From the NCBI RefSeq assembly GCF_014647135.1, contig NZ_BMOP01000027.1, positions 1-51,657 on the forward strand: 51,657 nucleotides of DNA, written 5' to 3'. The notes beneath the pieces are model-generated. The model was not told the origin of the DNA. It saw nothing but the letters and a program-made list of their open reading frames with translations, and did no database searches. The translations under genes and the position numbers were made by a program. This document shows, one piece after another, positions 1 through 8,544 of this stretch (its first letter is position 1; each line of letters opens with the position of its first letter). The DNA comes from Shewanella xiamenensis (lineage in GTDB: Bacteria; Pseudomonadota; Gammaproteobacteria; Enterobacterales; Shewanellaceae).

Positions 1-129
1 AAAGTGGTGGTAAGATCGCCATTCTCAGTCCTCGGCGAGTGGTGGGTTTGTTTGGCGATAGATCAGATCGCTCAAACAGGACTGAGTTCCCTTCCTTTGA
101 TCTACTATTTGGAACAGCTATTTAGCTGA
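1..129 (+). CDS. possible 3' end of an upstream gene (partial, unidentified)
   Basis: The first frame stays open from the window edge to a TGA at 127-129 (about 42 codons ending in YYLEQLFS) and is followed by a terminator hairpin, which would suit the end of a plus-strand gene. The third frame is also open to a TAG at 123-125, so the reading frame is not certain. A 9-bp inverted repeat (CTCAGTCCT at 24-32, AGGACTGAG at 78-86) lies inside it, so the stretch may instead be non-coding. I do not recognise the product. Confidence 0.25.
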   Translation, partial: KVVVRSPFSVLGEWWVCLAIDQIAQTGLSSLPLIYYLEQLFS

Positions 130-142
130 CTGAATTTAATAT

Positions 143-169
143 AAAAAACCACCTAAATGGTGGTTTTTT
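143..169. terminator. bidirectional Rho-independent terminator
   Basis: The core stem CCACC/GGTGG (149-153 with 159-163) has a TAAAT loop and is flanked by six A and six T, so it can work on either strand. It separates whatever lies to the left from the NERD gene that starts at 226. Confidence 0.75.
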
Positions 170-225
170 AACGAGTGCTTGATTAGTATTAACTCACTTT
201 GATCTATTCAGTAACAGAGAACCCT

Positions 226-2187
226 ATGGCAAAACATATCAGCTTTGGCACGCCAGTTAACGATGCCGAGCGTTGGGCATTCAGTTTACTTGCCGAAGAG
301 CTTCCCGATGATTATTTGCTACTAACCAATGTCGAAATCCCCACGCAATCGGGACAGGCGATGGAGGTTGATGCCCTAGTCGTTGGGGAATGGGGGGTAT
401 ATGTTGTTGATGTTAAAGGTTACATGGGAAGACTGAATGCCGGGCTACATGCATGGCTACTCGATGGTCGTGATGTGGATAACAGCCTAGCTAAGGCCAA
501 TTATGTTGCCCGTGTACTCGCCGGTAAGCTCAAGCACAAAATCCCCGTGGGAGTTTATGCTCCTTGGTGCCAAGGCATGGTGTTTGTTACTGGACGCAAA
601 GGGGAGGAAATTGAGCTTGAGAAGGATGAAGGCACACTGAGTATTTACACGCCCAAGCAGATCATCGCCGCGTTAACCAAGGAATGGGGCTTAACGGCTC
701 CACACAAGCATCCGGTAACGGAAAAGCAAAAGGAAATAGTGCTCAATACCATAGGTCAAGTGGCATTGGTGGAGCAACGCAATAATAAGATCCAAGATTT
801 TATTAAGCTAAAATGCTTGTTTTTACAGCAAGGACTGGAGGTATGGCAGGCCGAATATCAACCGGGAGGTTGGACTGCACCATGGTTACTGAAGATTTTA
901 TTACCCATTCAGTTCGACCACGGTGAAGAGGCCGCGGTGCATGAGCAGCGTTTACGGGATGAATTTCAGCGCATGCAGGCACTATCAGGGTGCAGTGGCG
1001 TCCCCTACTGCGCACCGCTGATCCAAGACGGCGAACAATTAGTGCTGCCTATCCGCATGCCGCGTGGCTTGCCGATGAATATGCTCTCGCTCACCGAATT
1101 AACAACCTATCAATTACTTGAAATACTTCGCCGCTCTGTTTCGAGCCTACAGCAAATACATCGTCGCGGTTATACCGTTGGAGGGTGGGCGGAAAACTGC
1201 GTATTTATTTCTGAGGAAGGTGACGTTGAGTTTATTGATATTAAAGACTCTATTTCAACCTCGGCGGATATTCAGCAGTATGCGAGTCGTTTTCTTGCCC
1301 TCGCGGAACAAACGCGCCAGCCACGCATTTACCAATGGTATCGACAGGCCATAGCAGGAGGCACCAATGATTTGGATGCACTGCGCAGCGATCTCAGTGC
1401 CATTATCGACATTGGCGTGTGTGATACGTTACCGCAAGCTATTGTTATCAAAGAGGGAGCAGTCGTTGATCACCATTACCGCCTCGAACGCCTGATCACC
1501 GAATCCGTCCATAGTCAATTGTGGCAGGCATTACACCTTCAGGGACAATATGCATGCGGATTATCAATTTATCATCAGGTCGATGCCGATTGGCCAATGC
1601 TAAGTAACCTCTATCGCAGTTTATCGAAGATATATCATCCCCATATTGAAAAGGTGTTAGCTTTTGGCCAATTGCCAGAAAGCGAAGCGCTATTTATCGC
1701 TAGGGCATGGGAGCAAGGCGACGCTATTGATACTGTGTCAAATATTGAAATAGGGCAACCGAGACAATGGTTTACTCAGTTATTGTCCGCGCTGCAATAC
1801 TTGCATCGCCTTGATATTTTCCATGGTGCCATTTGCCCCAAAAACATCATTTGCCATGCTGACAAGGCGGTATTAGTGAACTTTGGGGTCGGACTCGATA
1901 TTGCAGCAAGCTATTATGCGGCCCAATATGCCGATCCAACCCTATGGTCATTTGAAGGTCAGGCCGAGCGGGATCTTTTTGGACTCGTCGCCAGCTTTAT
2001 TGATGCGCTGACCCCTGCCTCCTTGAAAGGAGATATGGGGCAAAAAGACATCATTAATGCGTTGCATTCATTTGATAAACAATGGTTTGGAGAGGAATTG
2101 TTTGATGCTTGTCACCGAGTGCTCTCCTTTGAGTTAGCCTTAGATCCCAAACGCAGTTATGCCGAACAGTTTGGTATTGTTTGCTAA
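226..2187 (+). CDS. NERD-domain protein with two tandem pseudokinase domains
   Basis: A 653-aa soluble protein. Residues about 12-130 resemble the nuclease-related NERD domain (PD-(D/E)XK-like): E47-V-D49 is followed by the strand V61-D-V-K64. Two regions with a protein-kinase fold follow. In the first (about 190-390) a plausible ATP lysine is K223 (LLKILLP), but the catalytic-loop Asp is absent (the loop reads GGWAENCVF). In the second (about 415-650) HRD is replaced by HGA (533-535, then ICPKN) and DFG by NFG (552-554), so both look catalytically inactive. NERD-kinase fusions are known in bacteria, for example PglW of phage-growth-limitation systems, but no partner gene is next to this one, so a defence role is only a guess. 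ATG 226 is chosen over an upstream TTG at 199 because GAGA precedes it at a suitable distance. Confidence 0.8.
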   Translation: MAKHISFGTPVNDAERWAFSLLAEELPDDYLLLTNVEIPTQSGQAMEVDALVVGEWGVYVVDVKGYMGRLNAGLHAWLLDGRDVDNSLAKANYVARVLAGKLKHKIPVGVYAPWCQGMVFVTGRKGEEIELEKDEGTLSIYTPKQIIAALTKEWGLTAPHKHPVTEKQKEIVLNTIGQVALVEQRNNKIQDFIKLKCLFLQQGLEVWQAEYQPGGWTAPWLLKILLPIQFDHGEEAAVHEQRLRDEFQRMQALSGCSGVPYCAPLIQDGEQLVLPIRMPRGLPMNMLSLTELTTYQLLEILRRSVSSLQQIHRRGYTVGGWAENCVFISEEGDVEFIDIKDSISTSADIQQYASRFLALAEQTRQPRIYQWYRQAIAGGTNDLDALRSDLSAIIDIGVCDTLPQAIVIKEGAVVDHHYRLERLITESVHSQLWQALHLQGQYACGLSIYHQVDADWPMLSNLYRSLSKIYHPHIEKVLAFGQLPESEALFIARAWEQGDAIDTVSNIEIGQPRQWFTQLLSALQYLHRLDIFHGAICPKNIICHADKAVLVNFGVGLDIAASYYAAQYADPTLWSFEGQAERDLFGLVASFIDALTPASLKGDMGQKDIINALHSFDKQWFGEELFDACHRVLSFELALDPKRSYAEQFGIVC

Positions 2188-2282
2188 CTTTGCTGGGTTG
2201 TTAAGGGGAGGCTAGGCGGCGCAGGGCGCGGTCGAATCCAGTTAGAGCTTTTAGTGCAAATCGTGGGGGTGGGTGGGATTTT

Positions 2283-2864
2283 TAGCTTTTAAATCAGAGT
2301 CAAAGTCGTGGGGCTTCACCTCCTATTTTTTATAAAGAGTCAACCAAGGAGGATTGCTCGTCCTATCAAAAACGTCCATGTTAAATGGCCAGCTCGATAT
2401 CCCTATCTCGCGCTCAAAACGGCCTTCGCCCTGAACATTTATCAAGACACCCATTGTTAAATTTTGCAATGCTGATGGCTCTTTGTATTAACAGCTAAAA
2501 CTGAAGTGACAGAATACACCTTCCCTCGGAGTTGCCGCAGGGCATTTGCGTTCGTTGCGTGAGCGAGGCATGGAGGCCGAGATAGCGTCAGTCGAATCAG
2601 GGACGAGCGTCTGACGCGATAGCATAAGGACGCTAAATGCCCAAGGGGCTTTCAACTCCGTTGGGGCGTCTTGGTGCATCCAAGGAGGATAGGACGAGCA
2701 GTCCTCCTTGGTCGGGTGTGGGTTGAAGACCCACGACTTTGATTCATCTCGGCCGTTAGGCCGCAATGATTAACAGTCGAAAGATCGGACTTGCACAACT
2801 CTTTTGAGATTGAGGGCCAATGCCGAGATCACAGAAGTTCACCTTCCCCTCGGGATGCCGCAGG
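2283..2864. repeat. nested inverted-repeat intergenic element, non-coding
   Basis: The 2188-3241 gap holds no convincing gene. Its centre is a set of nested inverted repeats. Outer arms are about 2297-2320 with 2721-2745 (core CAAAGTCGTGGG / CCCACGACTTTG). Next are 2344-2366 with 2689-2711 (one mismatch in 23), then CGGAGTTG 2527-2534 with CAACTCCG 2653-2660, then GGGCATTTGCG 2540-2550 with 2631-2642 (one-base bulge), then GCGTCAG 2585-2591 with CTGACGC 2611-2617. The right arm also forms its own hairpin, CCAAGGAGGA 2680-2689 with 2702-2711. An imperfect direct copy of 2511-2541 (ending TGCCGCAGG) recurs at 2833-2864. The architecture suggests a mobile intergenic repeat or MITE-like relic. 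The rest of the gap (2188-2280, 2870-3240) shows nothing I can name. Confidence 0.7.
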
Positions 2865-3241
2865 TACTGGTCCTGCTGCATTTAAAACAACCCTACTGCG
2901 AAAAACGGTATATCTGCAATCTTCTTTAGTGAAATGTTGTGTTGGGTATTATTTCATATGAAAGATGTTGTGTTAGCGCTATGGCACATACCTAGTTTAC
3001 AGATAAATGCTTCCACGACTTTCTAATCGCCAAAATCTAGGTTATTACTATTCTATCAGTAAGATAAAGCGCTGAACCCGTTTGATAAAGTGACTTCTGT
3101 TGTCACTGTTTGAGTCGTCGTTACGGGCTGCCTTGTCGTGTCCACTGTGGAAGGCTGTTGGTTGGAATACTACCTAGGAGAAGGCCCGCTTATCGCGGTG
3201 TTCATCCTAAAAACAAATTATTAATCAGTGCAGGAGCAAAT

Positions 3242-3904
3242 ATGAAAAAAGTGGTAATGATTGCCATGGCGACGGTCTTACTGGGGATGGGTGGATGCTC
3301 GGTAAAGGAAAGGGCGATGAGTGGGTTTCAAGTTGTGCCCTTTGATGCGTTCAAAACGAGTGAAACTAATCCCAATCAGCGTATTTATAAGGAGCAGGGT
3401 GTAGATCTGCGCCAGTACAATCAAGTGTTGCTCGATCCATTACAATTTATTCGTCAAGAGAATGGCCAGTGGTATCTATTAACAGCTAATGAGCAGAATG
3501 AGATTGGCCGTTATTATCATACGAAGTTTAAAAATGAATTGACGAAAAATGGAGTCAAGATTGCGACTGAGTCTGGCCCTGGCGTGATTAGAGTTCAAGC
3601 TGCGGTGACAAATTTCGATTTAACTCGACCAGAGCTTAAATTACGCGATTTATTACCGGCGAAGATTGCCATTGATGTGACAAAAGAGGCAATAGGTATG
3701 GAGCCTTACTTGCTCAAGGTTGGCAGCATGTCGCAATTGCTCGACTCACAAAGCGGTAAGTTATTAGTGCGAGTTTTAGATGCTCGCGAGAGTGAAGACA
3801 CTACCCAAAAAGATACCCCAATTAGTGCAAGCGAGCTGGAAAAGATGATCGACCAGTGGGCTGCGAGTCGCGCTAAACAGTTAGCTGATAATTTGGGAAA
3901 ATAA
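3242..3904 (+). CDS. DUF3313 family lipoprotein
   Basis: A 220-aa protein with a short lipoprotein signal ending in a lipobox with Cys19 (GMGGCS), so it is probably anchored in the envelope. The body (about 25-215) has the pattern of the DUF3313 family, small exported proteins of unknown function: conserved YNQVLLDP near the start and an alternating beta-rich middle, then a C-terminal helix containing QWAASRAKQL. An in-frame extension back to 3110 is possible but would bury the signal peptide. ATG 3242 has AGGAG about 7 bases upstream and is preferred. It stands alone between the repeat element and a terminator, so it appears monocistronic. Function is unknown. Confidence 0.85.
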   Translation: MKKVVMIAMATVLLGMGGCSVKERAMSGFQVVPFDAFKTSETNPNQRIYKEQGVDLRQYNQVLLDPLQFIRQENGQWYLLTANEQNEIGRYYHTKFKNELTKNGVKIATESGPGVIRVQAAVTNFDLTRPELKLRDLLPAKIAIDVTKEAIGMEPYLLKVGSMSQLLDSQSGKLLVRVLDARESEDTTQKDTPISASELEKMIDQWAASRAKQLADNLGK

Positions 3905-3956
3905 GCGTACAAGTCTATTCCTAGCCATCAGTGATACTTGTCGTTGTTGATAAATT

Positions 3957-3990
3957 AATATAAACCCCAGTAAAAACTGGGGTTTATATT
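3957..3990. terminator. terminator hairpin, left copy
   Basis: An almost perfect hairpin, AAACCCCAGT / ACTGGGGTTT with an AAAA loop, extended by AT pairs. It follows the DUF3313 gene. The same 26-bp core recurs exactly at 6030-6055 on the other side of the ArsR/permease pair. Confidence 0.85.
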
Positions 3991-4186
3991 TTATCGATAG
4001 GATAATACTCGAGCCGTGACAACAAAAAAGCATGCAGTGGATAACCTGCCTTTAGTGATGGTCACAGATATTGAGCGTTAGGTTGCTGGGTAAGGCGAGC
4101 CAGCGTATTGCGGAGCATAAAACGTCCTTGTTTAATGCTTGTGCAAGACACTTCGGAGATTAGCAAGTAGTAGTATGAAGGTGTGT

Positions 4187-4522
4187 TTATGCCTCTTCCT
4201 CTATTTTAGGGCGCTGGGCACTGCAACATTGATCCTGTAAAAAATGTACGAGTCCTTGTAATAATTGATAATCGGGTACGCAGTACAATACTCTTCCTTC
4301 ACGTCGCTGCGAGATAATCCCCGCTGATACTAAGGCGCTAATATGATGCGAGAGTGTAGAACCCGGGATCTGCAACTCTTCTTGTAGTTGCCCCACGGCA
4401 ACGCCTTCGTAGCCACCCTTTACCAATATCCTGAACAGGGCAAGACGAGTAGGATGTCCGAGTTCTTTCAATACTTTAGCTGCATTTTCAATATTCATAT
4501 TGATACTGTTGTTTTCGTTCAT
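4187..4522 (-). CDS. ArsR/SmtB-family metalloregulator
   Basis: A 111-aa winged-helix repressor. The core KELGHPTRLALFRIL opens the DNA-binding domain, STLSHHISALVSAG is the recognition helix, and the wing is RREGRVLYC. It lacks the ELCVC sensor motif of classical ArsR. Cys99-Cys100 near the C-terminus (DQCCS) and Cys in the wing could bind a thiophilic ligand such as As(III), Sb(III) or an organoarsenical; this is inferred. It is divergently transcribed from the DUF318 permease and shares its 200-bp promoter region, so it most likely represses that gene and itself. The start is taken as the ATG at 4522; an internal ATG at 4498 has no better ribosome-binding site. The other ArsR in this window (31928) is a different subtype. 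Confidence 0.88.
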   Translation of the reverse strand: MNENNSINMNIENAAKVLKELGHPTRLALFRILVKGGYEGVAVGQLQEELQIPGSTLSHHISALVSAGIISQRREGRVLYCVPDYQLLQGLVHFLQDQCCSAQRPKIEEEA

Positions 4523-4723
4523 GCCATCAATTTATTCGATAATACCAGAATTATCTATCTTTAAGCGGCTTCAAAAAGCACTGCTATCCCCAATGAGTAT
4601 GAACTTTATCTGTGGTTGATACTGTGTTCACACTATATTTCTGCATTTATGGAAATTTAGTGTTGAAAATTGTCGTTGTCATAACTATTATTCTAGAAAA
4701 TTCGAAATGTTTTGAGGATAGAA

Positions 4724-5869
4724 ATGAATCCACAGCTCATCACTATGCTAAATGAAACGGTAAATATGTTTGCGTTTATTGCGCTTGAGTTAACCTTGTT
4801 ATTCCTTGTGATTAGCTATCTCGTTGGTATGCTTCAAGAGTTTGTTACCCCTCAAAAAGTGCAATCCATTTTGAGTTCGCGTAATGGCAAAGGATATTTG
4901 ATTGCTGCTTTACTTGGTTCTATTACGCCATTTTGCTCTTGCTCAACGATCCCATTCTTAAAAGGTTTACTCAGGGCTCGTGCTGGCTTTGGTCCTATGA
5001 TGGTGTTTCTATTTGCTAGCCCATTACTAAACCCTATCATTGTGGGATTATTCGTGGTCACTTTCGGCGTGAAAGTCGCGGTATTTTACTTTGTCATGGC
5101 AATGGGAGTATCGGTCATTGCGGGCTATACCCTTGAAAAACTAGGATTCGAACGATATGTGCGTAAAGAGGCTTATGGTCAAGAAAATGTAGAGCACTCA
5201 AGTTGCTGCGACACAAAAGCAGCACCAGCCTTATCTTTATGCGGTGAAACCACTAAATTAGCGCCGATTGTATCCCTGTGTAGTGATGTAAAGTCTTCAC
5301 CTAAGATGTTCCTTTATGCTGATGTTAAGCCTACTTCAGCACTATCTTCCTGCTGCGAAACCAAACCAGCACCGTTAGCATCTTCCTGCTGTGGGACAAC
5401 ATCGGCGTCGGCTACTCCTGGTGCTGATATCCCGACTGTACCGCCTAAACTCGATATTGTGAGTCGTTCATTGCGAGTTTGGCGCACCACATGGAAGGAC
5501 TTTAAGCATGTATTACCCTATCTTTTTGTCGGGGTGTTACTCGGCTCATTTATCTATGGCTTTATTCCCACTGAATTTATCGTGAACTATGCTGGCGAGG
5601 CAACTTGGTATGCCATTCCTGTTGCTGCGGTTATTGGCATTCCCCTTTATATTCGTGCCGAAGCCGTCATCCCTCTCACAGCGGCATTAGTTCAAAAAGG
5701 TATGGCAATGGGCTCTGTGATGGCATTTATCATCGGCAGTGCTGGCGCGAGTATCACTGAAGTGATTTTGTTAAAAGCGATCTTTAAAAATCAAATGATT
5801 GCTGCCTTTCTCGGCGTTATTTTAGGTATGGCTATCGCATCAGGATTTCTTTATGGTTTAGTCTTTTAA
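4724..5869 (+). CDS. ArsP-like (DUF318) permease with a Cys-rich cytoplasmic loop
   Basis: A 381-aa inner-membrane permease of the DUF318 family (PF03773), which includes ArsP exporters of trivalent organoarsenicals. The hallmark motif TPFCSCS is at 68-74. About four membrane segments precede and four follow a hydrophilic region at about 150-245. That region holds eight Cys (161, 162, 173, 186, 210, 211, 222, 223) in roughly six degenerate 13-residue units such as SSCCDTKAAPA, SSCCETKPAPL and SSCCGTT. The paralogue at 33891 lacks this insert. The loop may deliver or sense metal thiolates (inference). ATG 4724 is chosen over TTG 4712 because GAGG at 4714-4717 lies six bases upstream of it. The divergent ArsR points to metalloid-inducible expression. 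Confidence 0.87.
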   Translation: MNPQLITMLNETVNMFAFIALELTLLFLVISYLVGMLQEFVTPQKVQSILSSRNGKGYLIAALLGSITPFCSCSTIPFLKGLLRARAGFGPMMVFLFASPLLNPIIVGLFVVTFGVKVAVFYFVMAMGVSVIAGYTLEKLGFERYVRKEAYGQENVEHSSCCDTKAAPALSLCGETTKLAPIVSLCSDVKSSPKMFLYADVKPTSALSSCCETKPAPLASSCCGTTSASATPGADIPTVPPKLDIVSRSLRVWRTTWKDFKHVLPYLFVGVLLGSFIYGFIPTEFIVNYAGEATWYAIPVAAVIGIPLYIRAEAVIPLTAALVQKGMAMGSVMAFIIGSAGASITEVILLKAIFKNQMIAAFLGVILGMAIASGFLYGLVF

Positions 5870-6029
5870 ATAAAGACTCCTACGCACATTAAACCTAATA
5901 CGCTTTTGATGTGTCTTTAAGTGGTGCGAATAAAGGGCTTGGGGAGTAACCAAGTCGTTAGATATGGACGTTGTTCGACAAGGACTCTCGTTCGTGAGTC
6001 GGTTAAAAAAGCGATCAAACCTAAAAACA

Positions 6030-6055
6030 AAACCCCAGTAAAAACTGGGGTTTAT
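6030..6055. terminator. terminator hairpin, right copy
   Basis: Identical over 26 bp to 3962-3987: AAACCCCAGT / ACTGGGGTTT. It lies 160 bp past the permease stop and just before the 3' end of the convergent fre gene. The 5870-6029 gap otherwise holds only a small GACTC/GAGTC hairpin. Confidence 0.8.
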
Positions 6056-6104
6056 TGTTTGAGCCTATGTTGGCAAAGGTTATCCTGCCAAGCTAATCAA
6101 TGCG

Positions 6105-6803
6105 TTATTTGATAAACGCGAAGGCATCGCCGTAGAGATGGGCTTCTTCAACACCCATTTCGCGGAAGATTTCGCGGGCGGCACCGACCATATCGAAACG
6201 TCCTGCGATATAGATGTCATAGCCATTGAGGCTGATAAAATCTTGTTTGATTTGCGCGAGCAGATTGGCGGTTTTACCTTGCCAGTTTGCTGGGGCCTCT
6301 TCAATAACGGGCACAAAATGCAACCAAGGGTGAGCGTCGTGCCATGCGCGGGCGATGCTTTCGTAGTACATGGCATCTTGGGTGCGGCAACCCCAGTAGA
6401 GGGTGGTTTCGACCTGTTGGCCGAGGGCGATTTGTTGCTCGACAATACTCTTAATGTAAGAGAAGCCAGTGCCACCGGCGATCAATAAACGTGGGCGCAG
6501 GCTGTCGTGGCGTAGGTGAGCGTCGCCACCTGGCGCTTCGATGTCGATATGCGTGTTATTACGCAATCTTTCAACTACTTGCATTGGATAACTTTCGCTG
6601 ACGGCCGCACCAATATGAAGCTCAATCACTTCGGCATTAGGGGCGGACGCGATAGAGAAGGGACGTTTATCTTTTTCACCCATCACAACACACAGGTATT
6701 GTCCCGCTTGAAACTCCAACGGGGTGTCAGGCTTTAACCACACCTGATATACGGCGTCGTTAAAGGGGGTTACTTTCTCTATCTTACAACGTATGGTTTT
6801 CAT
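6105..6803 (-). CDS. fre: NAD(P)H-flavin reductase
   Basis: A 232-aa Fre/LuxG-type reductase that uses NAD(P)H to reduce free flavins. The N-terminal flavin-binding barrel carries RPFS (47-50), the FAD/FMN isoalloxazine motif of the ferredoxin-NADP reductase fold. The nucleotide-binding domain starts with GGTGFSYI (110-117) and ends with YGDAFAF. Length matches E. coli Fre (233 aa). It lies 100 bp downstream of ubiD on the same strand, the usual ubiD-fre order in gammaproteobacteria, where reduced flavin may supply the UbiX/UbiD prenyl-FMN system. The ATG at 6803 is preferred, with AAGGA upstream, rather than the TTG one codon earlier. Confidence 0.93.
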   Translation of the reverse strand: MKTIRCKIEKVTPFNDAVYQVWLKPDTPLEFQAGQYLCVVMGEKDKRPFSIASAPNAEVIELHIGAAVSESYPMQVVERLRNNTHIDIEAPGGDAHLRHDSLRPRLLIAGGTGFSYIKSIVEQQIALGQQVETTLYWGCRTQDAMYYESIARAWHDAHPWLHFVPVIEEAPANWQGKTANLLAQIKQDFISLNGYDIYIAGRFDMVGAAREIFREMGVEEAHLYGDAFAFIK

Positions 6804-6904
6804 CAAACTTCCTTTGCACCTTTTTATTTTGTTAGAGGTGTCGCATTAGGGCCATTCGCGGCCAATTCTCTTGGCTTAAGTGGGTACGTCGTGCTTAAGC
6901 TGAA

Positions 6905-8386
6905 TTATAGGGTTGGGCTGTCGTCTATACCTAACTCATCCCAGATTGAGTCGATTTTTTGCTTAACCTTAGGGTCCATCACAATCGGTGTGCCCCATTC
7001 GCGGGTGGTTTCGCCTTCCCACTTATTGGTGGCATCGAGGCCCATTTTGGAGCCGAGGCCCGCTACGGGAGAGGCAAAGTCGAGGTAATCGATAGGGGTG
7101 TTATCGATCATCACGGTATCGCGTTTAGGGTCCATACGGGTGGTAATGGCCCAAATCACATCGTTCCAGTCGCGGCAATTGACATCGTCATCGACCACCA
7201 CAATAAACTTGGTGTACATAAATTGGCGCAGGAAGGACCAAGCGCCCATCATCACCCGTTTCGCATGGCCGGGATATTGTTTGCGAATCGAGATCACTGC
7301 CATCCGGTAAGAACAACCTTCAGGAGGCAGGTAAAAATCAATAATTTCAGGATATTGCTTACGCAAAATCGGCACAAACACTTCGTTGAGTGCCACGCCT
7401 AACATGGCGGGTTCATCCGGTGGACGGCCAGTGTAGGTGCTGTGGTAAATCGGATCTTTACGATGAGTAATATGGGTCACAGTAAAGACGGGGAATTTAT
7501 CCGTCTCGTTGTAGTAACCCGTGTGGTCGCCGTAGGGGCCTTCTTCAGCCATTTCGTTGGGATCGATATAGCCTTCGAGGATAATCTCGCTGCTGGCGGG
7601 TACTTCTAAATCACAGCTTAAGGCTTTGCAGACTTCGGTGCGTTCACCGCGCAGCAGTCCCGCAAAGGCGTATTCGCTCATCGCATCGGGTACTGGGGTT
7701 ACCGCGCCTAAAATAGTCACAGGATCTGAGCCTAAGGCTACAACTACAGGGTAACGCTCACCGGGGAATTGCTCTTTAAAATCAGCAAAATCAAGCGCGC
7801 CACCACGGTGGGATAGCCAGCGCATAATGAGTTTATTCTTACCTAGCAATTGTTGGCGATAGATCCCAAGGTTTTGGCGATTCTTACGCGGGCCTTTAGT
7901 AATGGTTAAGCCCCAAGTGACCAGCGGCGCGACATCGCCCGGCCAACAATGCTGAATCGGTAACTGGGTTAAATCGACTTCATCGCCAGTTTTTACCACT
8001 TGCTGACAGGCGGGATTACGCACCGTCTTGGGCGGCATATTCAAGGCTTGCTTGAACATAGGGATTTTTGCAATTGCGTCTTTAAAGCCGCGTGGTGGCT
8101 CAGGTTCTTTTAAAAACGCTAATAGCTCACCGACTTCGCGCAGCGCTAACGGGTCGTCTTTACCCAGCGCCATGGCGACACGTTTTGGAGTACCAAAGAG
8201 GTTAGCCAGCACTGGCATGGAATGATTGGTTGGATTTTCGAACAGAAGTGCAGGGCCTTTGGCACGCAGAACGCGATCGGCGATCTCTGTCATTTCTAAA
8301 TGAGGATCAACGGGGTAGCTAATGCGTTTGAGTTCGCCATTGGCTTCCAGATGATCGATAAAGCTGCGTAAATCCTTAAAACTCAT
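6905..8386 (-). CDS. ubiD: 3-octaprenyl-4-hydroxybenzoate carboxy-lyase (UbiD)
   Basis: A 493-aa decarboxylase, close to the E. coli length (497). It decarboxylates 3-polyprenyl-4-hydroxybenzoate in ubiquinone synthesis and depends on prenylated FMN made by UbiX. The conserved block EEGPYGDHTGYYN carries the acidic and metal/flavin-binding residues typical of UbiD, and the N-terminus MSFKDLRSFIDHLEANGEL is canonical. It is soluble, with no signal or membrane segments. fre follows in the same direction, and a small GCTTAA/TTAAGC inverted repeat lies in the gap (6874-6900). The start is clear: ATG 8386 with GAGG about ten bases upstream. Confidence 0.96.
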   Translation of the reverse strand: MSFKDLRSFIDHLEANGELKRISYPVDPHLEMTEIADRVLRAKGPALLFENPTNHSMPVLANLFGTPKRVAMALGKDDPLALREVGELLAFLKEPEPPRGFKDAIAKIPMFKQALNMPPKTVRNPACQQVVKTGDEVDLTQLPIQHCWPGDVAPLVTWGLTITKGPRKNRQNLGIYRQQLLGKNKLIMRWLSHRGGALDFADFKEQFPGERYPVVVALGSDPVTILGAVTPVPDAMSEYAFAGLLRGERTEVCKALSCDLEVPASSEIILEGYIDPNEMAEEGPYGDHTGYYNETDKFPVFTVTHITHRKDPIYHSTYTGRPPDEPAMLGVALNEVFVPILRKQYPEIIDFYLPPEGCSYRMAVISIRKQYPGHAKRVMMGAWSFLRQFMYTKFIVVVDDDVNCRDWNDVIWAITTRMDPKRDTVMIDNTPIDYLDFASPVAGLGSKMGLDATNKWEGETTREWGTPIVMDPKVKQKIDSIWDELGIDDSPTL

Positions 8387-8544
8387 GTGGAAATAGCCTC
8401 TGCAGTGGAAATCCGTGTGGCGCGCACTATAGCATTTTTCTGTTTTAGGGTTAAGCTATTCAGTGATCTTCCAGCTTTGGAAGCGTAAAATACTTGTCCT
8501 AGGTCGGTGTTTATTTGACCAACGCCCGGTATATCGAGGTTTAT

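Noticed and set aside
2488..2766. 92-codon open frame on the minus strand
   Set aside because: It coincides with the nested inverted-repeat element and is Pro/Arg/Ser-rich without a domain or ribosome site; better explained as a frame through a repeat.
3110..3241. N-terminal extension of the DUF3313 gene
   Set aside because: It would place 44 extra residues before a perfect lipoprotein signal; ATG 3242 has its own ribosome site.
5921..6112. 63-codon open frame
   Set aside because: It runs through the terminator hairpin at 6030-6055 and has no domain.
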